Notes under the pieces: model-generated | Told to the model about the DNA's origin: nothing | Seen by the model: only the letters and a program-made list of their open reading frames with translations | The model's database searches: none | Part shown: in pieces, positions 1-6,765 of the stretch | How the letters are laid out: each line of letters starts with the position of its first letter | Position numbering within the stretch: position 1 is the stretch's first letter | Position numbers and translations under genes: made by a program | DNA from: Alphaproteobacteria bacterium | GTDB taxonomy: Bacteria > Pseudomonadota > Alphaproteobacteria > Sphingomonadales > Emcibacteraceae | Reading direction: 5' to 3' | Length of the DNA stretch: 11,236 nt | NCBI GenBank assembly: GCA_002401545.1 | Contig: NVTJ01000001.1 | Coordinates: 32,656-43,891 of the forward strand

Positions 1-228
1 GAAGTATATCTGGAACTGATGGGGGGCAGGCAACGGGGTCTGGCGTTGGTGACAGAAGAAAAGTCCGGGGATGATCAGCGCGAAGGTGCCAACAAGGGTG
101 AACAGCTTTTTCGTAAAGCCCGTCCTCATGCTGTGGGTCGGGAAGAACTTATCCGTCATAGGGAGTTTATTGCTGAAATAGGGGATAAGGCCCTGTGGAA
201 CAGCATAAAAAAACCCCCGGTCATATAG
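1..228 (+). CDS. dnaQ: DNA polymerase III epsilon subunit, C-terminal end (partial)
   Basis: The last 75 codons of a gene that enters from the left edge, read in frame 1 and ending at TAG 226-228. Epsilon is the 3'-5' proofreading exonuclease of the replicative polymerase core. The visible part is the tail of the exonuclease domain: YLELMGGRQ near the start is typical of the last helix of bacterial DnaQ. The segment ARPHAVGREELIRHREFI followed by a terminal W matches the C-terminal extension I know from alphaproteobacterial DnaQ. The catalytic Exo motifs lie outside the window, so activity cannot be judged. An internal ATG at 19 gives an apparent ORF start, but the conserved YLEL sequence lies upstream of it. 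The gene converges on secB, an arrangement I recall from other alphaproteobacteria. The stop codon sits in the loop of the terminator hairpin. Confidence 0.85.
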   Translation, partial: EVYLELMGGRQRGLALVTEEKSGDDQREGANKGEQLFRKARPHAVGREELIRHREFIAEIGDKALWNSIKKPPVI

Positions 229-240
229 CCGGAGGTTTTT
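209..240. terminator. Bidirectional hairpin terminator between dnaQ and secB
   Basis: Left arm AAAAACCCCCGG (209-220), an 8-base loop (221-228), right arm CCGGAGGTTTTT (229-240). The arms pair over 12 positions with one mismatch (C-A), and the A/T ends give a U tract in either direction. The upper strand reads five T then AAATTTT; the lower strand reads seven T (complement of 207-213). It serves both dnaQ (+) and secB (-, whose stop ends 24 bases away). The dnaQ stop codon forms the last three bases of the loop. Confidence 0.85.
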
Positions 241-264
241 AAATTTTATAAAATAACCAGATTT

Positions 265-807
265 TTAATTCACCACCACATCATCAGTTGCTGTGGCCTG
301 AGCGGCTTGGGCAGCCTGCATTTGCTGTTGATAGAGAGCGGCAAAATCAATGGGTTCCAGCATCAGGGGCGGGAAACCACCGTCCCGCGTCACATCGGCA
401 AGAATCCGGCGGGCGAAAGGAAATAACATGCGGGGGGCTTCAATCATAAGAAACGGCTGTAAAGTATTTTCCGGCAGATTTTTTGCGGCGAAAAGACCGG
501 AATAAACCAATTCGGCAACAAAGGCGGTGTCTTCGCCAGCTTTGGCCGTTGTGGTGATTTTCAGATCAACTTCGTAAACATCTTCGCCGACAACCCGGGC
601 ATTCAGGTTCACATTGATGTCCATGGAGGGCTTTTCTTTAGCCATTTTTTGCAATGTCTGGGCGGGGGTTGGGTTTTCAAAGGACAGGTCTTTGATATAT
701 TGTCCAAGAATGCCGATTTGTACGCCGGTATTTTCTGCTGTATTTTCTACAGCGTTTTCTGTGGCATCTGTTTTTTCAGCAGGTGTGTCTTCTGTTTCGT
801 CTGACAT
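265..807 (-). CDS. secB: Protein-export chaperone SecB
   Basis: 180 residues, slightly longer than the usual 150-170. SecB is a cytosolic tetrameric chaperone that keeps precursor proteins unfolded and hands them to SecA at the Sec translocon. Family landmarks are clear: GQYIKDLSFENP at residues 35-46, the long beta-sheet segment, and EAPRMLFPFARRIL followed by TRDGGFPPLMLEPIDF at about 123-155. The N-terminal 30 residues are an acidic, Thr/Asn/Glu-rich low-complexity extension. The C-terminal tail is Gln/Ala-rich and ends DDVVVN, as is common in alphaproteobacterial SecB. The start ATG (805-807) is preceded by CGGGA at a suitable distance. It lies 139 bases downstream of fxsA on the same strand, so it may be read from fxsA or from its own promoter. 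Confidence 0.97.
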   Translation of the reverse strand: MSDETEDTPAEKTDATENAVENTAENTGVQIGILGQYIKDLSFENPTPAQTLQKMAKEKPSMDINVNLNARVVGEDVYEVDLKITTTAKAGEDTAFVAELVYSGLFAAKNLPENTLQPFLMIEAPRMLFPFARRILADVTRDGGFPPLMLEPIDFAALYQQQMQAAQAAQATATDDVVVN

Positions 808-946
808 AAAAATATCCCGATAGTTATGATGGTCTTTGATAAAAACATGTTGGCTAACACGGATTTTGCTTTAGTACAAGCTGAACATGGCGCAATTGGC
901 AAAATACCGGCCATATTACCGGAGAACCGGTTGTTTGGTCATTGGC
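808..946. other. fxsA-secB intergenic gap with triple CCGG motif
   Basis: 139 bases without a convincing gene. It holds three CCGG tetramers (907-910, 919-922, 927-930). Two of them form a perfect but short inverted repeat, ACCGG-AGAA-CCGGT (918-931), just downstream of the fxsA stop on the lower strand. There is no adjacent T run, so it is not a standard intrinsic terminator; it could be a weak RNA hairpin or chance. I saw no strong -35/-10 pair for secB. A 60-codon ORF on the plus strand (826-1008) runs into antisense fxsA and has no protein-like features. Confidence 0.3.
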
Positions 947-1405
947 CTATTCTTTGTGATCAATATTTTTCTGGTTGTCGGGATCTTCTTCATATTCCCC
1001 GTCAATAGTGATTCCCCCGTCATTGGGCCCGGCAGGCGTGCTGTAAAAAGTGGTGCCGATATTTTTTATGATAATTTTCCCCAGTATTATACGGATTGGC
1101 TCAATGGCTAAAAACAGGGCAATCGTATCGGTGATGAATCCGGGCAGCAGAAAAAACAGGCCGGCAATTAATAAAAAGAAACCATGCAGGATGTCTTCCA
1201 CCGGACTTTCTCCGCGCTGCAACGTCTGATGCATACGGTTCAGAACCACAAGCCCCTGCTGCCGGATCAGATAAATACCGACGATAGCGGTCAGTATGGT
1301 AAGCAGCAGAGCGGTAAATCCGCCAAGGGCATTTCCCACTTCCAGAAACACCAGAAATTCCAGATAGGGTACCGCCAGAAGGATGAATAATATGAGTAAA
1401 GGCAT
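947..1405 (-). CDS. fxsA: FxsA family membrane protein
   Basis: 152 residues with three hydrophobic segments (about 2-20, 29-48 and 76-100). The FxsA pattern is visible: a PYLEF motif early in helix 1, GIYLIRQQG after helix 2, then SPVEDILHGFFLLIAGLFFLLPGFITD with the conserved Gly-Pro-Gly-Phe-Thr-Asp stretch, and a P/R pair (EPIRIIL). The C-terminal tail (about 118-152) is polar and acidic and should be cytoplasmic. In E. coli FxsA is known for relieving exclusion of phage T7 in F-plasmid strains when overproduced; its normal role is unknown. The start ATG (1403-1405) lies about 131 bases from the divergent timA start. Upstream of secB, it may share a transcript with it. Confidence 0.92.
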   Translation of the reverse strand: MPLLILFILLAVPYLEFLVFLEVGNALGGFTALLLTILTAIVGIYLIRQQGLVVLNRMHQTLQRGESPVEDILHGFFLLIAGLFFLLPGFITDTIALFLAIEPIRIILGKIIIKNIGTTFYSTPAGPNDGGITIDGEYEEDPDNQKNIDHKE

Positions 1406-1434
1406 TTTTTAAGGCTCTTGATAAGTGATATTTA

Positions 1435-1462
1435 CTGACAATATAAAATGGAGTATTTAAAT
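1435..1462 (+). promoter_or_regulatory. Candidate promoter for the timA-mltA-smr-xre run
   Basis: CTGACA (1435-1440) and TTAAAT (1457-1462) are separated by 16 bases in the AT-rich gap between divergent fxsA and timA. They match the sigma70-type consensus at 5 of 6 and 4 of 6 positions. This would leave a leader of roughly 70 bases before timA. AT-rich DNA gives such matches by chance, so this is only a candidate. Confidence 0.25.
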
Positions 1463-1536
1463 TTATCCCAATAAGTCTTATGATATGGTTATATGGGCAT
1501 AATAATATTTTCGCCAAGATGTCGAACAGGAAAAAA

Positions 1537-2235
1537 ATGCAAACCGAATCTGAAAGTTTAGAACTTATTGTAATATTGGCCCTGGTTGCCGTTTTCATTT
1601 TGTTTCAACTGCGCCGAACGCTGGGCCGTAAATCCGGCTATGACCCGTCCGATGATCAGAAGGATGATTCTTATCAGCATAAATCCGGGCAAAGGGACGA
1701 AGAAGACGAGGATAATATCATTCAGTTGCGACCGGACGACGAAAAGGCTGTTCCCGGAGCTAATCTGGGTCTTAGCAAATCTTCCCCCTTTTATGGCGCC
1801 ATTGAGAAAATTAACCGCTATGATCACAGCTTTAATGTTCGCAGTTTTTTTGACGGTGCGGAATATGCTTACGGCCTGGTTTTGAATGCTTTCTGGAACA
1901 TGGACAGGAAAACCCTGCGCAGCATGTTAAGCCGGCAGGTTTTTGACCAGTTTGATGGTGTTATCAAAAGCCTGGAGAAGCAAAACCTGCATAGTGAAAA
2001 TAAACTGATGGATATTGAAAAAATTGATCTTGTGGATGTTAACCTTACCGGGTCACTGGCGGAGGTCACGGTTGAATTTACCAGTCATATGATCATGTCG
2101 ACCCGGGATGAGGACGATAAAATCATTGATGGCAATGCGGACAGATCTATCAGAATCTCGGATATCTGGACATTCTGCCGTGATGTGAAGTCCGTCGATC
2201 CCAATTGGACATTGGTTGCAACCAGAACCGGTTAA
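1537..2235 (+). CDS. timA: Tim44-like inner membrane protein (TimA)
   Basis: 232 residues from the chosen ATG at 1537. An N-terminal hydrophobic helix (about 8-24) is followed by RRTLGRKSGYDP, the basic stretch that follows the anchor in alphaproteobacterial Tim44-like proteins. A charged linker (about 38-70) leads to the Tim44-like domain (about 85-230), which ends SDIWTFCRDV...DPNWTLVATR, a strong family signature. This is the bacterial counterpart of the domain in mitochondrial Tim44; the bacterial protein is membrane-anchored and its job is not settled. Longer starts at 1480 and 1519 are in frame. I prefer 1537 because CAGGA (1527-1531) lies 5 bases ahead and the helix then sits at the N-terminus. 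mltA begins 14 bases after the stop. Confidence 0.88.
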   Translation: MQTESESLELIVILALVAVFILFQLRRTLGRKSGYDPSDDQKDDSYQHKSGQRDEEDEDNIIQLRPDDEKAVPGANLGLSKSSPFYGAIEKINRYDHSFNVRSFFDGAEYAYGLVLNAFWNMDRKTLRSMLSRQVFDQFDGVIKSLEKQNLHSENKLMDIEKIDLVDVNLTGSLAEVTVEFTSHMIMSTRDEDDKIIDGNADRSIRISDIWTFCRDVKSVDPNWTLVATRTG

Positions 2236-2249
2236 AGTCTTGTAAAATA

Positions 2250-3437
2250 ATGAGAAAATTTTTTATCATTACCGGAGTCGGTGTTTTATCACTGTTGTCT
2301 CTATGGGTTTTGGTGATGGTATTTTCCCGTCCGGGGGAATATGTGAAGGTTTCCTATGATGATCTGGAAAACTGGTCATCGGACAATCAGGCGCAGGCAT
2401 TGGCAGCTTTTAAAAAATCCTGCAGCGTTTTTCTATCTGAAGCGGCAACAAAAAAAATACCTCCGCAGCAGCTTGGCGGAATAGCCGCAGACTGGCAACC
2501 ATCCTGCCGGGCGGCCAAAAATCTGAATAATCCCACAGACGACCGGTCGCGCCGGTTTTTTGAACGTCAGTTTACAGTTCTCTCCTATTCCACGGATACA
2601 CAGGGGTTGTTCACCGGTTATTTTGCCCCGGAATACAGCGGCAGCGATACGGCGACAGAAGTCTATAGCTATCCTCTGTATGGCGTACCGGAAAATTTAA
2701 GGATTCTGGACCTTGGCAGGTTCAGTTCTGCGTTACAGGGAAAAACCATTATCGGAGAAGTGAAAGCCGGGGAATTTGTGCCCTATAAAGACCGGGAGAA
2801 TATTGATCGGGGTGCCCTGAAGGGCCAGAAGTTGGAACTGGTCTGGTTAAAAAGTCAGACAGATGTGTTTTTTATGCATATTCAGGGGTCCGGCGTTATC
2901 CGTTATGAAAATGGTGACCGGAAAACATTTGGCTATGCGGGAAAGAATGGCAAGGCCTATCACGCCATCGGTAAATTTCTGATTGATGCCGGGGAAATCA
3001 GCGCGCCGGATATGTCCATGCAGGCGATTCGCTCATGGATTGCCGCAAATCAGCTGCAGGCCCGGGCCCTGATGTGGAAAAATCCGTCGTATGTTTTTTT
3101 TCGGGCGCTGGATACGGAAATCCCGGTTGGGTCGTTAAATGTGGAATTAACCGCGGGACGTTCGCTGGCCATAGACCGGACATATGTGCCCATGGGTATG
3201 CCGCTCTGGCTTGATCTGCAACCGTCAAACGAGGCGGCGGACCCTATCCGGCGGCTGGTGATTGCACAGGATACCGGCGGCGCAATCAAGGGCCGGGTAA
3301 GGGCGGATATTTACTGGGGCATTGGTGAAGATGCCGGCCTTATGGCGGGCTCGATGAAAGACCGGGGCCGGTTTTATTTTCTTCTGCCGAAAATTCTGGC
3401 CGAACGGTTGCTGTCTGAAAAGAAGGCGGTGCCATGA
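2250..3437 (+). CDS. mltA: Membrane-bound lytic murein transglycosylase A
   Basis: 395 residues from ATG 2250; an earlier in-frame ATG at 2205 lies inside timA and would add a hydrophilic stretch ahead of the membrane helix. The enzyme cleaves the MurNAc-GlcNAc bond of peptidoglycan to leave 1,6-anhydroMurNAc ends. An N-terminal helix (about 4-25) is followed by the MltA domain: GLFTGYFAPEYSG (119-131), YPLYGVP (141-147), PYKDRENIDRGALKG (178-192) and VFFMHIQGSG (206-215). The C-terminal 3D domain has IDRTYVPMGMPLWLDL (308-323), AQDTGGAIKG (339-348) and RADIYWG (351-357). D353 falls at the position of the catalytic aspartate reported for E. coli MltA (Asp308). No Cys lipobox follows the helix, so it looks like an anchored or cleaved periplasmic form rather than an outer-membrane lipoprotein. 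No clear ribosome site precedes it, so coupling to timA is likely. Its stop overlaps the smr start (ATGA). Confidence 0.94.
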   Translation: MRKFFIITGVGVLSLLSLWVLVMVFSRPGEYVKVSYDDLENWSSDNQAQALAAFKKSCSVFLSEAATKKIPPQQLGGIAADWQPSCRAAKNLNNPTDDRSRRFFERQFTVLSYSTDTQGLFTGYFAPEYSGSDTATEVYSYPLYGVPENLRILDLGRFSSALQGKTIIGEVKAGEFVPYKDRENIDRGALKGQKLELVWLKSQTDVFFMHIQGSGVIRYENGDRKTFGYAGKNGKAYHAIGKFLIDAGEISAPDMSMQAIRSWIAANQLQARALMWKNPSYVFFRALDTEIPVGSLNVELTAGRSLAIDRTYVPMGMPLWLDLQPSNEAADPIRRLVIAQDTGGAIKGRVRADIYWGIGEDAGLMAGSMKDRGRFYFLLPKILAERLLSEKKAVP

Positions 3438-4003
3438 GGGATAAAAAATCAGGCGGCATATTAAGCGACCATGAAGAAAAACTGTGGCAAAAAGTAACTG
3501 AAAGCGTCAGGGAACTGGACAGTAACCGCGCGGCAACGCCGCTGGTGCGCAGATCGCTTTACAGGGGTCTGGTCCCGGACAAGGGGGACATCAGCACCTT
3601 ACCGGTCGGAGGTTTGATGGCATCATCCTTAAGTCTGAGGGACGCAGATCATAACTGGCATCAGAAATTACGCCGGGGCCGGGTGAAACCCGAGGGCCGG
3701 ATTGATCTTCACGGCATGACGGAGGACAGGGCCTATGTCGCCCTTAACCGTTATATAACCGAAGCCCAAAGGCAGGGAAAACGGTTTATTCTGGTGATTA
3801 CGGGCAAAGGCGGTGTGAAATCCGGCTATGGTCAGATATCTCATTCTGACTATGGCAAGGGTCGGGGCATCCTGCAAACCAATGTGCCCAAATGGCTGTC
3901 CCACGGGGATCTGGCCCCACGTATTATATCCTATTATACCGCCAATGCACAGCATGGCGGGGCCGGGGCGTTATATGTGGTTCTGAAAAGAAACAGGGAT
4001 TAA
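3434..4003 (+). CDS. Smr-domain protein
   Basis: 189 residues. The C-terminal half is an Smr domain: IDLHGMT (90-96), TGKGG (123-127), GRGIL then VPKWL (143-155), and HGGAGALYVVLKR (174-186). Smr domains bind nucleic acid, and several are endonucleases: the MutS2 Smr domain nicks DNA, and E. coli SmrB cuts mRNA at collided ribosomes. The DLHG motif is intact. The N-terminal half (1-85) is polar with no recognised domain, as in other stand-alone alphaproteobacterial Smr proteins; there is no MutS ATPase part. The start is well supported: AAGGCGG (3422-3428) lies 5 bases ahead of an ATG that overlaps the mltA stop. It is followed 3 bases later by the xre gene. Which nucleic acid it acts on cannot be read from the sequence. 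Confidence 0.9.
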   Translation: MRDKKSGGILSDHEEKLWQKVTESVRELDSNRAATPLVRRSLYRGLVPDKGDISTLPVGGLMASSLSLRDADHNWHQKLRRGRVKPEGRIDLHGMTEDRAYVALNRYITEAQRQGKRFILVITGKGGVKSGYGQISHSDYGKGRGILQTNVPKWLSHGDLAPRIISYYTANAQHGGAGALYVVLKRNRD

Positions 4004-4006
4004 TCC

Positions 4007-4369
4007 ATGACACCGTTTGGTAAAAAAATTCGTGAACTGAGAAAAAACAAAGGTGTTAACCAGAAGCAGATGGCGGCGGATCTGGATGTGAGCCCGGCTT
4101 ATCTGTCGGCACTTGAACATGGCCATCGGGGTCAGCCGACATGGGCCATGATTCAGCGGGTGATCAGCTATTTTAACCTGATCTGGGACGATGCGGAAGA
4201 AATAGAACAGCTTGCCCGCCTGTCCCACCCCCGCATTACCCTGGATACATCAGGGCTTTCCGTGGAGGCGGTGACATTGGTAAATCGGCTGGCCCGGAAA
4301 ATTCGCGGGCTTTCTCCGGCGCAAATTGCGGCATTATCTGTGACGCTTGACCAACAGAAAGATTCGTAA
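4007..4369 (+). CDS. XRE-family helix-turn-helix regulator
   Basis: 120 residues with an N-terminal Cro/C1-type helix-turn-helix at about 4-55: FGKKIRELRKNKGVNQKQMA, then DVSPAYLSALEHGHR as the recognition-helix region. The C-terminal half (60-120) is helical and charged, with no domain I recognise; LSPAQIAALSVTLDQ forms a likely final amphipathic helix, possibly for dimerisation. AGGGA (3995-3999) is 7 bases before ATG 4007, and the gap to smr is only 3 bases, so it should be the last gene of the timA-mltA-smr run. Its targets are unknown; autoregulation of this operon is a guess. It is not paired with a toxin-like gene. It converges on corC with just 4 bases between the stop codons. Confidence 0.88.
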   Translation: MTPFGKKIRELRKNKGVNQKQMAADLDVSPAYLSALEHGHRGQPTWAMIQRVISYFNLIWDDAEEIEQLARLSHPRITLDTSGLSVEAVTLVNRLARKIRGLSPAQIAALSVTLDQQKDS

Positions 4370-4373
4370 GGGC

Positions 4374-5639
4374 TTATTTTTTTTTCGGTAAAATCAAGAT
4401 CGATGTAATCTGGTTGCGCCGTCTTTTCAGGACCTCAAAAGTAAAACCACCCACCGAGAATTTCTGACCGGGCAGGGGAATGGTTTCGGCGATGTGGATG
4501 ACATAACCGGCGACGGTAACGGCCACATCATCATTCAGGCTCCAGTTAAACTGACGGTTCAGGTCGCGGATGGCCGCATCACCCGGGACAATGATTGAGC
4601 CATTTTGCAGGAGCTTGGCGTCTGTGGACAGAGTATCATGTTCATCATAAATATCGCCGACGATTTCCTCCAGAATATCTTCCAGCGTAATCACGCCCAT
4701 GAAGGCGCCATATTCATCAACCACCAGCGCGAAATGGGCTTTTTCCGAGCGGAATTTTGCCAGTTGTTCCTGAAGGCTGGTGGTTTCGGGAACAAACCAC
4801 GGTTCGCCTGCGATCCGGATAAAATCCAGACCCCCGGCACGGCCTTCATTGGCCTGAACCGCCCGCAGGACTTCCTTGGCATGAATAACACCGATAATAT
4901 TATCCGGGTCATCCTGCCACAGCGGGAGCCGGGTGAAGGGGCTTGAGACCACCTGGGCAAAAATATCTTCTGCGCTGTTAGCGGCATTGATCATTTCAAC
5001 ATTTTTCCGGTGCTTCATCACGTCTTCAAGCTGGACATCCTGTAAATCAAGAATGCTGTCGAGCATGTCCTTGTTGTTTTTGACCAGGCCGCCCTCATGG
5101 GCTTGCAGGCTGATGGCGCCGCGGATTTCATCATGGGCCGAGAGTGTATTATGGTGGGTAATATCAACCCCGAACAGCCGCAGGGTCAGGCGGACGACAA
5201 CCTGAACCAGAGCGACAAAAGGTGAAAACAGCATCACGGTAAGTCTGACAAAGGGGGCCACCCTTAAGGCCACCCGCTCAGGATTGGCAATGGCATAGGT
5301 TTTGGGCAGAACCTCGGCAAAAATCAAAACCAGTATGGTCATAATCAGCGTGGCATATACGACGCCGATGTCACCAAACAGCCTGATGAAAAAAGCGGTG
5401 GTCAGCGCGGAGGCCAGAATATTTACCAGATTATTGCCCAGTAATATGGCTCCGATCAGCCGTTCTGAATTATCCATGAGCTTTTCCACAAGTCCGGCCC
5501 GCTGGTTACCGCCCTTGGCCATGCGGTGAATACGTGACGGCGAGGTGGCGGTCAGGGCGGTTTCCGAGCCGGAGAAAAGGCCGGATAATAAAATCAGGAA
5601 GAAAATTATAGCGGAAAAGATGAGAATTTCTGTGATCAT
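4374..5639 (-). CDS. CorC/HlyC family transporter-like protein (DUF21-CBS-CorC_HlyC)
   Basis: 421 residues, a normal length. Domain order: a DUF21/CNNM membrane domain (about 1-185) with helices near 5-22, 62-85, 92-112 and 128-150 and the motifs GLFSGSETALTA (20-31), LLGNNLVNI (67-75) and EVLPKTYAIANPE (109-121); a CBS pair (about 205-330) with TRLPLW and ALVVDEYGAFMGVITLEDILEEIVGDI; and a CorC_HlyC domain (about 340-418) with VAGYV and GFTFEVLKRR. Relatives are linked to Mg2+ and other divalent-ion homeostasis; the hemolysin name is historical. The start ATG (5637-5639) is 4 bases after the aroB stop, without a visible ribosome site, so translation is probably coupled. It ends with three AAA lysine codons. 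The substrate ion cannot be decided from sequence. Confidence 0.92.
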   Translation of the reverse strand: MITEILIFSAIIFFLILLSGLFSGSETALTATSPSRIHRMAKGGNQRAGLVEKLMDNSERLIGAILLGNNLVNILASALTTAFFIRLFGDIGVVYATLIMTILVLIFAEVLPKTYAIANPERVALRVAPFVRLTVMLFSPFVALVQVVVRLTLRLFGVDITHHNTLSAHDEIRGAISLQAHEGGLVKNNKDMLDSILDLQDVQLEDVMKHRKNVEMINAANSAEDIFAQVVSSPFTRLPLWQDDPDNIIGVIHAKEVLRAVQANEGRAGGLDFIRIAGEPWFVPETTSLQEQLAKFRSEKAHFALVVDEYGAFMGVITLEDILEEIVGDIYDEHDTLSTDAKLLQNGSIIVPGDAAIRDLNRQFNWSLNDDVAVTVAGYVIHIAETIPLPGQKFSVGGFTFEVLKRRRNQITSILILPKKK

Positions 5640-5643
5640 AATA

Positions 5644-6765
5644 TCAATCTATGGCCCGTTGAAAGATTTGCCTGACGTCTCCGGCTTTGACATCAGCGCT
5701 TAAAAAAGCTTTTCCTATACCGGACAGAAGCACAAAAGTCACCTGGCCACCGGATTGTTTTTTATCCTGTCTGGTATGGTTAAACAATCGTTCTGCGGTC
5801 ATTTTAATCTGCGACAGGGGATGGTTTGTTTTGGCTATGCGGGTTGGCAGGGAAATCCGTTCCAGATGCTGCCGGACTTTAACCGCGTCTTCGGGCGGGC
5901 ATCTGCCCATTTTGACGGACAGGTCAAAGGCCATGACCATACCGACGGCCACGGCCTCACCATGTAAAAGACGGTCTGAATATCCCGCTTCCGCTTCCAG
6001 CGCGTGACCAAAAGTATGGCCCAGATTAAGCAGGGCCCGTGCACCCTTTTCTTTTTCATCTTCGGCAACGACAACGGCCTTGGCCCGGCAACAGGTGAGG
6101 ATGGCCTCTGTGCGGATGTCAGGGTCGCCGGTGATAATTTTGCTGCCATTTTCCTCCAGCCAATGGAAAAATTTATCATCACTGATCAGGGCGTATTTGA
6201 CCACCTCGGCGTAGCCGCTGAGAAGCTGTCGTTTGGGCAGGCTGTCCAATGTGTCGATATCACTTAAAACCAGATCAGGCTGATGAAAGCTGCCGATCAG
6301 GTTTTTCCCCAGCGGGCGGTTAATTCCTGTCTTGCCGCCGACAGAGCTGTCCACCTGAGCCAGAAGTGTGGTCGGGATCTGGATAAACCCAATGCCGCGC
6401 TGATAAATACTGGCAGCAAACCCCACAAGGTCGCCGATAACTCCGCCGCCAAAAGCGATGATTTTATCCTCCCGGTTCAGTTGCAGACCCAGAAGTTGGT
6501 CCAGTAGTTTTTCCAGTTGCTCAAAGGATTTTGTGGCTTCTCCGGCGGGCAGGATGATGGTGTCAAAAGTTATCTCTGCCTGTGTCAGACTGCTTTCCAG
6601 CCGGAGAAGCTGGTGGCGGGCGACATTTTTATCTGTGATAATAACAGTTCTGGGCTGGGCCAGAAGCGGCGCGATGAGGTCTCCGGCCTGATCCAGAAGA
6701 CCCTGCCCCACATGAATATCATAGTGATGACCTTCAAGAGCGACGGTTATTTTTTGACTCAGCAT
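5644..6765 (-). CDS. aroB: 3-dehydroquinate synthase
   Basis: 373 residues from the chosen start at 6765. It converts DAHP to 3-dehydroquinate, step two of the shikimate pathway, using NAD+ and a divalent metal in the cytoplasm. The NAD-binding stretch FGGGVIGDLVGFAA is at 105-118, and the IPTTLLAQVDSSVGGKTGIN active-site segment at 130-149 is complete. Likely metal ligands are E187 (SGYAEVVKY), H250 (LNLGHTFGH) and H268 (LLHGEAVAVG). The open frame extends upstream to 6879, but those residues lie inside aroK in another frame and are not AroB-like; MLSQKITVAL is a normal AroB N-terminus. The start lies inside the end of aroK (32-base overlap), with only a weak purine-rich ribosome site. It is the middle gene of aroK-aroB-corC. 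Confidence 0.96.
   Translation of the reverse strand: MLSQKITVALEGHHYDIHVGQGLLDQAGDLIAPLLAQPRTVIITDKNVARHQLLRLESSLTQAEITFDTIILPAGEATKSFEQLEKLLDQLLGLQLNREDKIIAFGGGVIGDLVGFAASIYQRGIGFIQIPTTLLAQVDSSVGGKTGINRPLGKNLIGSFHQPDLVLSDIDTLDSLPKRQLLSGYAEVVKYALISDDKFFHWLEENGSKIITGDPDIRTEAILTCCRAKAVVVAEDEKEKGARALLNLGHTFGHALEAEAGYSDRLLHGEAVAVGMVMAFDLSVKMGRCPPEDAVKVRQHLERISLPTRIAKTNHPLSQIKMTAERLFNHTRQDKKQSGGQVTFVLLSGIGKAFLSADVKAGDVRQIFQRAID

Noticed and set aside
918..931. ACCGG-AGAA-CCGGT hairpin as an fxsA terminator
   Set aside because: The stem is only 5 base pairs and no T run follows on the lower strand; noted as an intergenic feature only.
1101..1598. 165-codon open frame on the minus strand
   Set aside because: It overlaps fxsA in another frame and crosses the divergent promoter region and the timA start. 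Its composition is not protein-like and fxsA has clear family motifs.
4377..4385. Run of nine T as a terminator for xre
   Set aside because: No stable GC stem precedes it; the run simply encodes the three AAA lysine codons at the end of the corC-like gene on the other strand.
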